A stretch of DNA of 59,562 nucleotides from Mesocricetibacter intestinalis (GCF_004363295.1 NZ_SNYQ01000010.1:1-59562); one strand, 5' to 3'. Counted from the first letter of the stretch, positions 19,835-28,893 are shown. Notes: generated by a model from the sequence alone, not told the origin. Numbers and translations are program-made.

Positions 19835-21280
19835 TTACTTGCCGTAGTGATCGGCCAGTTTTGCTTTATGTTTGCCTTCTTCCAGCATTACGATAAGCAT
19901 TAACAGAACCGCTAACACACCGCCGGCAATCATTACGTAGAAACCGCCGTCCCAGCCGTAGTATTCGGCCGCCCAACCGACGACTGCGGAAGCAGATACG
20001 GTTCCGCCCAAGTAGCCGAATAAGCCGGTGAAGCCTGCGGAGGTTCCCGCCGCTTTTTTCGGTGCCAGTTCAAGGGCGTGTAAACCGATAAGCATTACCG
20101 GACCGTAAATTAGGAAACCGATAGTTGTCATCAGAATGAAGTCCGTTAACTGATACGGGTTTTCATACCAGGCATGGTTAGCATATTGCGCCAGTTCGGC
20201 TTCCGGTGTGGCCGGGTTTTTCCACAATGCGACAACGGCAATGGTGGTTAAAATCATAAAGATAAATCCGGTCAGACCGCGTTTGCCTTTGAACACTTTA
20301 TCCGATACCCAACCGCATAACAGCGTACCCGGAATCGCAGCCAATTCATAAATGGTATATGCCCAGGCCGTACCCTTAATATTGAAGTGTTTTACTTCAC
20401 CCAGATAAACCGGAGACCATTTCAGTACGCCGTAGCGGATTAAGTAAACGAATACGTTGGCGATAGCGATGTACCACAGCAGTTTATTTTTCAGAACATA
20501 GGTAACGAAGATTTCTTTGGTACTCAGATCATGCTCATAGGTTTTTTCATTGTAATCGTCCGGATAGTCGTTACGCCATTTTTCAATGGCCGGTAATCCG
20601 CAGGATTGCGGAGTATCTTTCATGACGAAGTAAACCGGAATAGCAGCGATCATTGCGGCAATACCCGGATAGTATAAGGCCTGTTGCCATACGTCTTTCG
20701 CCGTTGCCTGAACACCGTGATTACTGAAGTAGATGGCACTGGCTAACAGAACCATTGCACCTGGTACCATACCGCCCACGTTATGAGCACAGTTCCAGAT
20801 GGAAACGATGGTACCGCGTTCGGATTTAGACCACCAATGCACCATGGTTCTTCCGCATGGCGGCCAGCCCATTCCCTGGAACCAACCGTTTAGGAAAATC
20901 ATAATGAACATTACCGCAATGCCGGAGGTGGCCCAAGGCATTAACCCCATCATGGTCATACATAAACCGGAAAGTAACAAACCGAAAGGTAAAAATACTT
21001 TCGGATTCGAGCGGTCGGAAATCCCCGCCATCACGAATTTGGACAGGCCGTATGCCAGACCGGCACCTGTACCGATAATACCCAATTCGGCTTTATTATA
21101 TAGGCCGGCTTCAATCAGACCTTTTTGCGCTAAATCGAAATTGGCGCGCACAAAATAATAAGCCGCATAGCCGAAGAAAATCCCAGCGAAAACCTGCCAG
21201 CGTAAGCGCCGATAGGTCGAGTCGATTTTTTCAGCCGGTAATTCCGCAATATGCGGCGCCGGTTTAAATGGACCAAACAT
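19835..21280 (-). CDS. glpT: Glycerol-3-phosphate transporter (MFS antiporter)
   Basis: The 481-residue, 12-helix major-facilitator protein of the organophosphate:phosphate antiporter family imports glycerol-3-phosphate in exchange for phosphate. It is close to E. coli GlpT over its length, including the family signature [20 protein letters not shown] and the arginines at YRRLRWQ and KYLIRYG-like positions. I set the start at ATG 21280 ([10 protein letters not shown]), 7 nt after GGAG, rather than the in-frame TTG at 21292. The end lies 5 bp from its terminator hairpin. It supplies substrate for GlpABC. Confidence 0.96.
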   Translation of the reverse strand: MFGPFKPAPHIAELPAEKIDSTYRRLRWQVFAGIFFGYAAYYFVRANFDLAQKGLIEAGLYNKAELGIIGTGAGLAYGLSKFVMAGISDRSNPKVFLPFGLLLSGLCMTMMGLMPWATSGIAVMFIMIFLNGWFQGMGWPPCGRTMVHWWSKSERGTIVSIWNCAHNVGGMVPGAMVLLASAIYFSNHGVQATAKDVWQQALYYPGIAAMIAAIPVYFVMKDTPQSCGLPAIEKWRNDYPDDYNEKTYEHDLSTKEIFVTYVLKNKLLWYIAIANVFVYLIRYGVLKWSPVYLGEVKHFNIKGTAWAYTIYELAAIPGTLLCGWVSDKVFKGKRGLTGFIFMILTTIAVVALWKNPATPEAELAQYANHAWYENPYQLTDFILMTTIGFLIYGPVMLIGLHALELAPKKAAGTSAGFTGLFGYLGGTVSASAVVGWAAEYYGWDGGFYVMIAGGVLAVLLMLIVMLEEGKHKAKLADHYGK

Positions 21281-21506
21281 AGTAATCTCCAATCTTTATA
21301 CTTTTTAACGTTATATTTATCCGTTTTTAGGGTTGTTGAAAACGCATTATTAACGGAAACCAGAGCATATCGGCGCCTTCTTTACCGCCTCCACACCCAA
21401 AAATTAGCTTTTGTATAAACTGTAATATCCTTACAAACAGTATGTGTAGTTGAGTTGTCAAAGATACCCGATTTTGGTGGAATAAAGAAATGCTTTGTAG
21501 TGAATT

Positions 21507-21522
21507 TGTGAGGTTAATCACA
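21507..21522. promoter_or_regulatory. CRP-binding site upstream of glpT
   Basis: TGTGAGGTTAATCACA is a perfect TGTGA-N6-TCACA core. Confidence 0.8.
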
Positions 21523-21528
21523 TAAAAT

Positions 21529-21546
21529 ATGCGTGTTTTCGCTCAT
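21529..21546. promoter_or_regulatory. GlpR-operator-like dyad upstream of glpT
   Basis: ATGCGTGTTTTCGCTCAT is an imperfect dyad. Its minus strand begins ATGAGCGAAAA, matching the glpA site exactly over 11 bp, and it lies 6 bp from the CRP site. Confidence 0.5.
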
Positions 21547-21761
21547 GATATTTTCGTATTGTTCTTTTTCGCTTGTTGTTTTGTATTCTTATGGATTGAA
21601 AATCCGCCGTAATTTAATTTTTGCGGTTGTTTATAAACAACAAGGGAAGAAATTAGCGCCGGGCTTCAGTATAGGCGCTTATACCGATAAAAATCGAAAG
21701 TTGCCTGTATAATCGGGTATTTTCAAATTATTACTATCCGCAGTATTGTTATATCTATTTT

Positions 21762-21793
21762 AAATAAAAAAGCAGGCTTAGCGCTAAGCCTGC
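21762..21793 (-). terminator. Terminator of glpF
   Basis: A perfect 22-bp palindrome (21772-21793; arms GCAGGCTTAGC and GCTAAGCCTGC) with an A-rich left flank gives a stem plus T-run on the minus strand. Confidence 0.9.
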
Positions 21794-21806
21794 CTGATTC
21801 GTTATT

Positions 21807-21836
21807 TTTTATTACATCAGCTTTTATTACATCAGC
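21807..21836 (-). repeat. 15-bp tandem duplication spanning the glpF stop codon
   Basis: TTTTATTACATCAGC occurs twice head to tail (21807-21821 and 21822-21836). The second copy contains the real glpF stop; the first repeats it downstream. Confidence 0.9.
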
Positions 21837-22570
21837 GCATTATAAGCCAAGCCGGCCAGTAGGGCGCCGAGCATCGGGCCGATAACGGGTACCCAGCCGT
21901 ATTGCCAGTCCGCCGTCGTATTCAGTTTTTTCCCGAGCAGACTAAGGGTCAGGCGAGGTCCCAAGTCGCGGGCGGGATTAATCGCATAGCCGGTGGTACC
22001 GCCTAAACTCAGGCCTATGGCCCAAACCAGTATCGCTACCGGCAAGGCGCCGATTGAACCTAAACCTATTGGTGTTGCGGTGCCGTTTTCGGGGAATGTG
22101 ATTGTCGCTTCTGCCGTGATATAGAAAATAACGAAAACCAGCACGAAGGTACCGATAATTTCACTGAGTAAATTGGTAGGGTAATTACGGATCGCCGGTT
22201 CGGTACTGAAGCAGGCGCGTTTTAAACCGGCTTCTTCGGTGGCGGCAAAATGATCTTTATATACCAGATAAACGAACAGCGCACCTAAGCTGCCGCCCAG
22301 GATCTGGCTGATGCTGTAAGGGACTACCTGTTCCCAAGGGAAAGCGCCTTTCAGTGCCAGACCGAGGGATACCGCCGGATTTAAATGAGCGCCGCTGTAT
22401 GGGCCGCTAAAAACGACCGCCACATAAACGGCGAATGCCCAGGCGGTGGTGATAACTATCCAACCTGAGCTTTGTCCTTTGGTTTTATTCAGGCAAACGT
22501 TAGCTACAACACCGTTCCCCATCAGTACCAACAATGCGGTACCAAGAAACTCCGCTAAATAAGGGTTCAT
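21827..22570 (-). CDS. glpF: Glycerol facilitator (aquaglyceroporin)
   Basis: The 247-residue inner-membrane channel has two NPA half-helix motifs: GAHLNPAVSLGLAL near residue 63 and GYAINPARDLGPRL near residue 195. The Asp after the second NPAR distinguishes glycerol facilitators from water-only aquaporins. It lets glycerol diffuse in for GlpK to trap by phosphorylation. It is shorter at the C-terminus than E. coli GlpF (281 residues). The ribosome site AAGGAGAAG precedes ATG. It is divergent from glpK, unlike the glpFK operon of E. coli. Confidence 0.96.
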   Translation of the reverse strand: MNPYLAEFLGTALLVLMGNGVVANVCLNKTKGQSSGWIVITTAWAFAVYVAVVFSGPYSGAHLNPAVSLGLALKGAFPWEQVVPYSISQILGGSLGALFVYLVYKDHFAATEEAGLKRACFSTEPAIRNYPTNLLSEIIGTFVLVFVIFYITAEATITFPENGTATPIGLGSIGALPVAILVWAIGLSLGGTTGYAINPARDLGPRLTLSLLGKKLNTTADWQYGWVPVIGPMLGALLAGLAYNALM

Positions 22571-22937
22571 AGCATCTTCTCCTTTTTATTAAAGTAATAT
22601 TAGGCATGAATTAAGCGGTTAATAAAATTCTGTGATTTGTCGTTATTAATTTATAAGCAAATAATTCTTTCAGCCTGGAAAAGGCAATAGAATACGGCGT
22701 CATTATTCAGTTCCGGCGGAAAAATAAAAGTAAAAAAGTTTGATTTTGTAAGCCAGTTCACATTTATTTTTCAGACTATTTGTGGAGGGAAAATATAATG
22801 TGAGCGAGTTCAAATTATTGATAATTATCCCTTTATTATTTGAGCGTTTTCGATTAGTTTCTGCGGGTGATTTGTTCGTTTATTCGATTTTTGATAAGCG
22901 TTTATTAACGTATTACCTAAATTGCAGGAGATTTGCT
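22571..22937. promoter_or_regulatory. Divergent glpF-glpK control region
   Basis: A near-perfect CRP core (TGTAAGCCAGTTCACA, 22747-22762) and two TGAGCG motifs (22801-22806 and 22841-22846) lie between the genes. ATGTGAGCGAGTTCAAAT at 22798-22815 resembles the operator-like sites at glpA and glpT. An in-frame ATG at 22798 or an earlier start would add residues to GlpK with no homology, so this stretch is regulatory rather than coding. Confidence 0.6.
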
Positions 22938-24452
22938 ATGTCGGACAAGAAATATATTATTGCTCTTGATCAGGGAACCACCAGTTCCAGAGCGGTATTA
23001 CTGGATCATGACGCCAATGTTGTGGAAATCGCTCAACGGGAGTTTACTCAGATCTATCCGCAGGCAGGTTGGGTGGAGCATAATCCGATGGAAATCTGGG
23101 CGACCCAGAGTTCCACATTGAATGAAGTGGTGGCAAAAGCGGGGATCTCTTCGGATCAGATTGCCGCTATCGGGATTACCAATCAGCGCGAAACCACCAT
23201 CGTATGGGAAAAAGAAAGCGGCAAGCCCGTATATAACGCTATTGTATGGCAATGCCGCCGTACCGCCGATATTACGGATAAGCTGAAAGCGGAGGGACAA
23301 GAGGATTATATTCGTAAAACTACGGGTTTAGTGGTGGATCCTTATTTCTCCGGAACTAAGATTAAATGGATTTTGGATAATGTGGAAGGCGCCCGCGAAA
23401 AAGCCGAACGGGGCGAATTATTGTTCGGTACGGTGGATACCTGGTTGGTATGGAAATTGACGCAGGGAAGGGTACATGTAACCGATTATACCAATGCATC
23501 ACGTACCATGTTGTTTAATATTCATACCAAGCAATGGGACGAGAAGATGCTGGAGTTGTTAAATATCCCGCGTTCAATGTTACCTGAAGTGCGTAACTCT
23601 TCCGAAATTTACGGACAAACCAACATCGGCGGTAAAGGCGGCGTTCGTATTCCGGTGGCGGGTATTGCCGGCGACCAGCAAGCGGCCTTATACGGACATC
23701 TGTGCGTGCAGGCCGGGCAGGCGAAAAACACCTATGGTACAGGCTGCTTTATGCTGATGCATACTGGTGATAAGGCGGTTGAATCTAAAAACGGTCTGCT
23801 CACCACTATTGCCTGTAATGCCAGAGGGGAGCCGGAATACGCATTGGAAGGTTCTATTTTTATGGGGGGAGCCTCTATTCAGTGGTTGCGCGACGAATTA
23901 AAAATCGTACATGACAGTACCGATAGTGAATACTTTGCCACTAAGGTTAAAGATTGTAACGGTGTGTATGTGGTTCCGGCCTTCACCGGTTTAGGCGCTC
24001 CTTACTGGGACCCTTATGCCCGAGGAGCGATTTTAGGCCTTTCCCGCGGAGCAAACCGCAATCATATTGTACGCGCGACCTTGGAATCCATCGCTTATCA
24101 GACTCGTGATGTGTTGGAAGCCATGCAATCCGATTCCGGTGCGAAGCTTAAATCGCTACGGGTTGATGGCGGCGCCACCGCAAATAACTTCCTGATGCAG
24201 TTCCAGGCGGATATTCTGGATACGCAGGTTGAACGCCCGCAGGTTAAGGAGGTTACCGCACTGGGAGCCGCTTATTTAGCCGGTCTGGCGACGGGATTCT
24301 GGAAGGATTTGGAGGAATTGCGCGATAAGGCGGCGGTGGAACGCAGCTTTATTCCGGACGATGACGAAGCGAAACGGACAAGACGCTATAAAGGTTGGAA
24401 AAAAGCAGTGCGCCGTGCCTTGGAATGGGCTAAGGAAGAGGAAGAAGCATAA
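22938..24452 (+). CDS. glpK: Glycerol kinase
   Basis: The 504-residue FGGY-family kinase phosphorylates glycerol to glycerol-3-phosphate with ATP. It shows the N-terminal ATP-site motif [15 protein letters not shown], the family motif near [22 protein letters not shown], and the C-terminal [18 protein letters not shown]. Start ATG 22938 has CAGGAG 7 nt upstream and yields the standard length. An upstream in-frame start would add 52 unrelated residues. E. coli GlpK is inhibited by fructose-1,6-bisphosphate and IIA-Glc; whether this applies here is not tested by the sequence. Confidence 0.98.
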   Translation: MSDKKYIIALDQGTTSSRAVLLDHDANVVEIAQREFTQIYPQAGWVEHNPMEIWATQSSTLNEVVAKAGISSDQIAAIGITNQRETTIVWEKESGKPVYNAIVWQCRRTADITDKLKAEGQEDYIRKTTGLVVDPYFSGTKIKWILDNVEGAREKAERGELLFGTVDTWLVWKLTQGRVHVTDYTNASRTMLFNIHTKQWDEKMLELLNIPRSMLPEVRNSSEIYGQTNIGGKGGVRIPVAGIAGDQQAALYGHLCVQAGQAKNTYGTGCFMLMHTGDKAVESKNGLLTTIACNARGEPEYALEGSIFMGGASIQWLRDELKIVHDSTDSEYFATKVKDCNGVYVVPAFTGLGAPYWDPYARGAILGLSRGANRNHIVRATLESIAYQTRDVLEAMQSDSGAKLKSLRVDGGATANNFLMQFQADILDTQVERPQVKEVTALGAAYLAGLATGFWKDLEELRDKAAVERSFIPDDDEAKRTRRYKGWKKAVRRALEWAKEEEEA

Positions 24453-24458
24453 GCGGAA

Positions 24459-24483
24459 AACGCCGAATATCAGGTTCGGCGTT
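24459..24483 (+). other. First hairpin after glpK
   Basis: AACGCCGAA and TTCGGCGTT form a 9-bp stem with a 7-nt loop, without a T-run. A stronger terminator follows at 24495. Confidence 0.5.
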
Positions 24484-24494
24484 GTTCTTAGCTA

Positions 24495-24534
24495 AAAATG
24501 CAGTTAATATATTTTCATATTAACTGTATTTTTT
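24495..24534. terminator. Bidirectional terminator between glpK and the small-protein cassette
   Basis: A 14-bp stem (CAGTTAATAT with ATATTAACTG, extended through a G-T pair) is flanked by an A-run on the left and a T-run on the right, so it can end both glpK and the convergent gene. Confidence 0.85.
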
Positions 24535-24565
24535 TATGGAATAGGTAAATAATCAGTTTATTAAC

Positions 24566-24964
24566 TTAATATATTGACAATAAATTATTAGGTATCTTAT
24601 CTTCCTTCATTCCTGAAAACTTAAGTAAGGCATTGTGATCTACGGCTCTTGTTACTAATAACTTAATGCCCGTTCTTTTACAAGGTATCCTTTCTACTGA
24701 AATGAAACAAGGCTCGTTATTGACTAATGCCCAGAAAGAATAGGAATTATTGCCGGCATGATGGTTATTAGCATCATATTCTTTTAATATATTATAGGCT
24801 TCTTCTAAAGATATACTCGGATATATTTTTGAAGGCGCCGAAATACCGCCATAATATTGTTTATGGATCTCTTTTATTAAAGATGATTTAATTCCTACTC
24901 CAGATTTTCCCGAAATTATTATAAATATTAAAATAACTACAATAATGACAGTTAAGATTTCCAT
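24566..24964 (-). CDS. Small membrane-tethered protein of unknown function
   Basis: I do not recognise this 132-residue protein. Residues about 3-18 form one hydrophobic helix, followed by a basic stretch (GKSGVGIKSSLIKEIHK) that suggests the C-terminal domain stays in the cytoplasm. The rest is a small globular domain with two cysteines, an EEAYNILKEYDANNH helix and a SFWALVNNEPCFISVERI strand region. The base composition is clearly AT-richer than the core genes around it. It starts 21 bp after the small secreted protein gene on the same strand, so they are probably cotranscribed. It could be an immunity, export or processing partner of that protein, which is speculative. Confidence 0.6.
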   Translation of the reverse strand: MEILTVIIVVILIFIIISGKSGVGIKSSLIKEIHKQYYGGISAPSKIYPSISLEEAYNILKEYDANNHHAGNNSYSFWALVNNEPCFISVERIPCKRTGIKLLVTRAVDHNALLKFSGMKEDKIPNNLLSIY

Positions 24965-24985
24965 GTTATTCCCAGTAATTATGCG

Positions 24986-25189
24986 CTAAAAATTATGAGT
25001 TAAGGGACACAATGATACAGAGGATACATTCAATGTGTAAGTGGAGCCTAAGACATCGTAATAGCAAATTTTATTCATGCCATCAGTGCGTTCTCCTTTT
25101 AAAAAACCGGTAGCGGCATATGCCGATGAAATAAGTGATAAAGTAGCGACTAATCCTATTAGAATTTTTTTTGAAAAAAAGCGAGACAT
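24986..25189 (-). CDS. Small secreted two-cysteine protein of unknown function
   Basis: The 67-residue product begins with a clear Sec signal (basic MSRFFSKK, hydrophobic core, cleavage at AYA-A after residue 25), leaving a 42-residue mature peptide. C42 and C61 may form a single disulphide; the segment between them is beta-prone and Ser/Thr rich. The ribosome site AAGGAAAAATT is good. It is followed 21 bp later by a membrane-tethered protein gene. Composition is AT-rich. I cannot assign a family. A secreted signal, toxin-like or envelope factor are all possible. It is real rather than spurious because of the signal peptide and ribosome site. Confidence 0.65.
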   Translation of the reverse strand: MSRFFSKKILIGLVATLSLISSAYAATGFLKGERTDGMNKICYYDVLGSTYTLNVSSVSLCPLTHNF

Positions 25190-25295
25190 AATTTTTCCTT
25201 ATTGTGTATAAAAATCACCCGAATTGTACAAAAAAAAACAACTTCGCAATAGGATGGAAGAAAAAATTATCACTTAGTTAGGCATAAATATAATG

Positions 25296-25325
25296 AATTA
25301 TTGGTCGCTTATGCGACCAATAATT
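25296..25325. other. Perfect 13-bp inverted repeat with 4-nt loop
   Basis: AATTATTGGTCGC and GCGACCAATAATT flank TTAT in the gap between rimO and the small-protein cassette. No T-run follows on either strand. It may be a structured RNA, an operator or a remnant of mobile DNA. Confidence 0.5.
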
Positions 25326-25418
25326 AGGTCGTGGGAGGGGAGATAAAACTGAGGTCGGCTGGAAGCTTAGCCCTTTAATTTATTGTTTAGCCGCAGCTAT
25401 ATTAATGTTACTACTATG

Positions 25419-25442
25419 ATTAATCCCTTTGTCGGGATTAAT
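25419..25442. other. Hairpin just downstream of rimO
   Basis: ATTAATCCC and GGGATTAAT form a 9-bp stem with a 6-nt loop 6 bp past the rimO stop. It lacks a T-run in the rimO direction. Confidence 0.4.
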
Positions 25443-25447
25443 GCGGA

Positions 25448-26782
25448 TTAACAATTTCCCCATAGGTCGTATTCGTCCGCCGCAGTAATGGTTACGGCAA
25501 TAATATCGCCGACCTTGACCTCTTTGCCGCTGAGATTATCCACATAAACCGCTCCGTCGATTTCCGGAGCATCTGCCATAGAGCGGCCGATGATTCCCTC
25601 TGCATCGATTTCATCAACAATGACGGCTAAGGTTTTGCCGATTTTCTGTTGCAGACGCTGGGCGGAGATTTGTTGTTGTAGTTCCATAAAACGGCGGAAG
25701 CGTGCTTCTTTTACCTCTTCAGGTACCTGGTCGGGCATATCCGTTGCGGTCGCTCCCTCTACCGGGCTGAATTTAAAGCAACCGACCCGATCCAATTGTG
25801 CCTGCTGCAGAAAATCCAGTAGCAGTTGAAAATCTTCTTCCGTTTCACCGGGAAAACCGACGATAAAGGTTGAACGCAGAGTAAGTTCCGGGCAGATTTC
25901 ACGCCATTTCTTAATGCGCTCCAATACCCGTTCCACCGACCCCGGACGTTTCATCGCTTTAAGGATTTTCGGGCTGGCGTGCTGTAGCGGAATATCCAAA
26001 TAGGGCAGAATTTTACCTTCCGCCATTAATGGGATCAGATCATCTACATGGGGATAAGGATAAACATAGTGCAGACGTACCCAAACTCCGAGATTGCCAA
26101 GCTGACGGCATAATGTCAGCAAATTGTTTTTGATCGGCATTCCGTTCCAGAAGAGGGTTTTATTCTGTACTTCTTTACTTTGATCCAAGGCATAGGCGGA
26201 GGTGTCCTGAGAAACGATCAGCAGCTCTTTTACCCCGGAATCCGCCAGTCGTTTTGCTTCATCCAGAATCTGAGTAATAGGACGACTGTCCAGTTCGCCG
26301 CGCATGGAAGGAATAATGCAGAAGGTGCATTTATGATCGCAGCCTTCGGAAATCTTTAAGTAGGCGTAATGTTTCGGTGTCAGTTTAATGCCTTGTGCAG
26401 GTACCAGGCTGGTATAAGGATTATAGGCCGGTTTGGGCGCATATTTATGGACATGTGCCATTACCGCTTCGTAGCTGTGCGGTCCGGTGATTTCCAGTAC
26501 CTTAGGATGGACTTCGCGAATTTGATTTTCCTTGGCACCGAGACAACCGGTAACTATAACCCGACCGTTTTCTTCCAGTGCTTCGCCGATGGCCTCCAGA
26601 GATTCCTGTACCGCACTGTCAATAAAACCGCAGGTATTGACGATTACCAGATCGGCGTTTTCGTAGCTGGGAATAATGTTATAGCCGTCGCTGCGCAGTT
26701 CGGTCAGAATACGTTCGGAATCAACCAAATTCTTCGGGCAGCCTAGGCTGATAAAACCGATGTTAGGGGTAGCAGAATTCAT
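25448..26782 (-). CDS. rimO: Ribosomal protein S12 methylthiotransferase
   Basis: The 444-residue radical-SAM enzyme methylthiolates an aspartate of ribosomal protein S12. It has the N-terminal UPF0004 domain with cysteines in [17 protein letters not shown] and TGCLGAK, the radical-SAM C-x3-C-x2-C motif in [17 protein letters not shown], and a C-terminal TRAM domain ([17 protein letters not shown]). It is very close to E. coli RimO. I set the start at ATG 26782 ([10 protein letters not shown]) by alignment; the in-frame TTG at 26794 would add four residues and overlaps the only purine-rich stretch. Confidence 0.96.
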   Translation of the reverse strand: MNSATPNIGFISLGCPKNLVDSERILTELRSDGYNIIPSYENADLVIVNTCGFIDSAVQESLEAIGEALEENGRVIVTGCLGAKENQIREVHPKVLEITGPHSYEAVMAHVHKYAPKPAYNPYTSLVPAQGIKLTPKHYAYLKISEGCDHKCTFCIIPSMRGELDSRPITQILDEAKRLADSGVKELLIVSQDTSAYALDQSKEVQNKTLFWNGMPIKNNLLTLCRQLGNLGVWVRLHYVYPYPHVDDLIPLMAEGKILPYLDIPLQHASPKILKAMKRPGSVERVLERIKKWREICPELTLRSTFIVGFPGETEEDFQLLLDFLQQAQLDRVGCFKFSPVEGATATDMPDQVPEEVKEARFRRFMELQQQISAQRLQQKIGKTLAVIVDEIDAEGIIGRSMADAPEIDGAVYVDNLSGKEVKVGDIIAVTITAADEYDLWGNC

Positions 26783-26860
26783 AAAATATCTCAAATATTG
26801 ATGTAAAGGAAAAGGCTACTATTGTATAAAAAACGGCAACGAAAAGTGAAGCGGGAGATA

Positions 26861-26896
26861 AAAAATACACCGCACTTTATATCAAGTGCGGTGTAT
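26861..26896 (-). terminator. Terminator of slyD made of two inverted uptake signals
   Basis: ATACACCGCACTT (26865-26877) and AAGTGCGGTGTAT (26884-26896) form a 13-bp perfect stem with a 6-nt loop. The A-run on the left becomes a T-run on the minus strand. Each arm contains a perfect uptake signal. Confidence 0.92.
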
Positions 26897-26919
26897 GCCG
26901 ATTAGCCTTTATGCAAAGA

Positions 26920-27555
26920 TTAGTGGCTGCAGCCGCAACCGCCATGACCTTCTTTATCACCGCCGCCGCAACAACCGCCGCCATGATGATGGGAATGCTC
27001 CTGATCATGATGATGATGGTGGCCATGACCGCCACAACCGCAACCATGTCCGTCTCCATCTTCATGTCCATGGCCGCCGCAGCAACCGCCTTCCTGATGG
27101 ATATGGCCATGCGCGATTTCTTCTAATGTGGCTTCGCGAGTCGCCACCACTTCGACGCTGAATAACAATTCCTGACCCGCCAACATATGGTTGCCGTCTA
27201 CCACGACTTCATCGCCGGATACTTCGGTTATAACCACCGGTAGCGGACCTAAATCCGTATCGGCGATAAAGCGCATACCCACCTGCAGGTCATCCACGCC
27301 GACAAACACATCTTTAGGTACGCGCTGAACCATATTTTCGTTATATTCGCCGTAACCTTCTTCCGGTTTTACCCGGACTTCGAATTTATCACCGACGGAT
27401 TTGCCTTCCAGCGCTTTTTCCAGCCCCACGACTAAATTATTATGTCCCTGTAAATAATCCAACGGTTGGTTTACCGGCGCTTCGTCCACCAGTACGCCGT
27501 CTTCGGTACGCACCTGATAGGCGATGCTCACAACAACATTCTTTGCAACTTTCAT
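26920..27555 (-). CDS. slyD: FKBP-type peptidyl-prolyl isomerase and metallochaperone SlyD
   Basis: The 211-residue cytoplasmic protein has an FKBP domain interrupted by the IF chaperone domain (residues about 1-150; GDKFEVRVKPEEGYGEYNE, VDGNHMLAGQELLFSVEV). The final ~60 residues form a metal-binding tail with roughly 17 His and 8 Cys (for example GHGHHHHHDQEHSHHH and CGCSH). E. coli SlyD delivers nickel to hydrogenase maturation and helps fold proteins. The tail here is richer in His than in many relatives. It has a good GAGGAAACAA ribosome site. Confidence 0.96.
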   Translation of the reverse strand: MKVAKNVVVSIAYQVRTEDGVLVDEAPVNQPLDYLQGHNNLVVGLEKALEGKSVGDKFEVRVKPEEGYGEYNENMVQRVPKDVFVGVDDLQVGMRFIADTDLGPLPVVITEVSGDEVVVDGNHMLAGQELLFSVEVVATREATLEEIAHGHIHQEGGCCGGHGHEDGDGHGCGCGGHGHHHHHDQEHSHHHGGGCCGGGDKEGHGGCGCSH

Positions 27556-27618
27556 TTGTTTCCTCGTTTGCCGATTTAAAGTTTGGTCGTATTGTATAGG
27601 ATTTAGAATATGATGTCA

Positions 27619-28320
27619 TTAATCCTTAATCAGCCCGATTTGGCCGTTCAGCTGCATATGAATAACGGCTTTGCCGCCTTCCAACTGAACCGGTCCCGTA
27701 TCCCGCTCCAGATTACGGGCCGCCGCCATTTTATAAAGCCGCGGCTCGGATTCCGGGTAACGCTGCGATGGGGCAAGAATATCCAGGCGAACGATATTAT
27801 AGCCCTTTGCCTGCAGCGAAGTGCTGATAAGTTCCGCTTTGTGGCGGAATTTACCCAGAATTTCCTTGGTCATTTCTTCTTCTATTCTGGCCAGACTTTG
27901 TGAAGATACGGTGGCATTAACATTATCAATGGCCATCAGACCGGATAATTCGTCAATCAACTGAGATAATGCGGTACTGTCTTTGCTTTGCAGTACCAGT
28001 TCGGCGCTGCCGCGCCAGCCGGTTTTACGGCCTTTATCATCATAGCGGACATGGGTCTGACGGTTATTGCTTTGTATTTCAACAGCTTGCTGTTTTTTTA
28101 TCAGTTCCGTCGCCTGTACCAGCTTGTCGGAAATCACTTTGTTCAGATTCTTCAGATTCTGGCCTTCTTCATTTAAAAACATTCTGACCTGAAATAAATC
28201 CCGCGGCAGTTCTCTTTCGCTTTGAACTTCAAAGCTGACCAGATTATCTTTTTCCGCAGAGGCATAGGCTGCCATGGGAAGCAGAAGGGCGGCGAATAAG
28301 AAATGTTTTAGCTTTAACAT
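27619..28320 (-). CDS. Periplasmic SIMPL-domain (DUF541, YggE-like) protein
   Basis: The 233-residue protein has a Sec signal peptide (about residues 1-22, cleaved near AYASA). The rest fits the SIMPL/DUF541 fold: FEVQSERELPRDLFQVRMFLNEEG, repeated helices with Lys/Glu, and the C-terminal MAAARNLERDTGPVQLEGGKAVIHMQLNGQI. E. coli YggE is linked to oxidative stress; the molecular role of the family is unknown. It is expressed downstream of rraB but separated by a terminator hairpin. Confidence 0.82.
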   Translation of the reverse strand: MLKLKHFLFAALLLPMAAYASAEKDNLVSFEVQSERELPRDLFQVRMFLNEEGQNLKNLNKVISDKLVQATELIKKQQAVEIQSNNRQTHVRYDDKGRKTGWRGSAELVLQSKDSTALSQLIDELSGLMAIDNVNATVSSQSLARIEEEMTKEILGKFRHKAELISTSLQAKGYNIVRLDILAPSQRYPESEPRLYKMAAARNLERDTGPVQLEGGKAVIHMQLNGQIGLIKD

Positions 28321-28333
28321 AATAAAAACTCCT

Positions 28334-28369
28334 TAAAAAAAGACCGCACTTTAGTTAATGAAGTGCGGT
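28334..28369 (-). terminator. Terminator of rraB made of two inverted uptake signals
   Basis: ACCGCACTT (28343-28351) and AAGTGCGGT (28361-28369) are inverted with a 9-nt loop and an A-run on the left, giving a minus-strand terminator. Confidence 0.88.
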
Positions 28370-28383
28370 ACATCCATGGATAA

Positions 28384-28836
28384 TTAATGTAATTTAGCGC
28401 CTTTTTCCCGTGCGAATTCTTCCGAGTCGTCGAATTCACCTTCATCGTCGAAAAATTCGCCGTCTTCGCCGTATTCGTCATCATCGGCGTTAGGATCTTC
28501 AAAATAAGTTCCCCAGCCGTCATAGATGCCCTGGTGTTTTTCCAGCAACGGCAGCAGCTCCTTTTGCTGCGCATCGATTATTTCAGGTTTAAGCGCCGCT
28601 TCGCTGATAATATCGAAACAATAAATCAGCTTACCATCATCATCTTCAAACTCTTCCGCTTCGGAAACTTCATAGCCGGCCTTAAAGGCGTCAACGGCAA
28701 TTTTTTCCAATTTGTCGAAATCATAATGAGCGACATGATGCTCGATAATGTAAAGGGCATCGGGATCGCTTCCGTCGTTCAGCAAATCGGCGATAATTTC
28801 ACGGGTGTTTGCTTTCAGTTGGTCTGGATCTAACAT
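28384..28836 (-). CDS. rraB: Ribonuclease E inhibitor RraB
   Basis: The 150-residue cytoplasmic protein binds the C-terminal scaffold of RNase E and lowers its activity on selected mRNAs in E. coli. Diagnostic stretches are DGSDPDALYIIEHHVAHYD, DAFKAGYEVSEAEE, IIDAQQKELLPLLEKH and YDGWGTYFEDPN. A highly acidic C-terminal tail (many Asp/Glu) follows, as in E. coli RraB. The start follows AAGGA at a normal distance. Confidence 0.94.
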   Translation of the reverse strand: MLDPDQLKANTREIIADLLNDGSDPDALYIIEHHVAHYDFDKLEKIAVDAFKAGYEVSEAEEFEDDDGKLIYCFDIISEAALKPEIIDAQQKELLPLLEKHQGIYDGWGTYFEDPNADDDEYGEDGEFFDDEGEFDDSEEFAREKGAKLH

Positions 28837-28893
28837 ATTTTTATCCTTAATCTCGGCGATAAAACAATATTAGGGAGAGAAAGTCCGCCCTCG

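Larger units (their letters stand above)
21281..21761. promoter_or_regulatory. glpT promoter region
   Basis: About 480 bp with no gene. It contains a perfect CRP core (21507-21522) and an operator-like dyad (21529-21546). The remainder is AT-rich without a convincing coding frame. A 64-codon frame at 21327-21521 lacks family features. Confidence 0.6.

Noticed and set aside
22782-22937. 52-residue N-terminal extension of glycerol kinase
   Set aside because: It has no similarity to the family and lacks a ribosome site; CAGGAG at the internal ATG 22938 gives the standard protein. The stretch carries promoter elements instead.
25293-25346. 17-codon plus-strand frame across the perfect hairpin
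   Set aside because: No ribosome site, and the codons are dictated by the inverted repeat.
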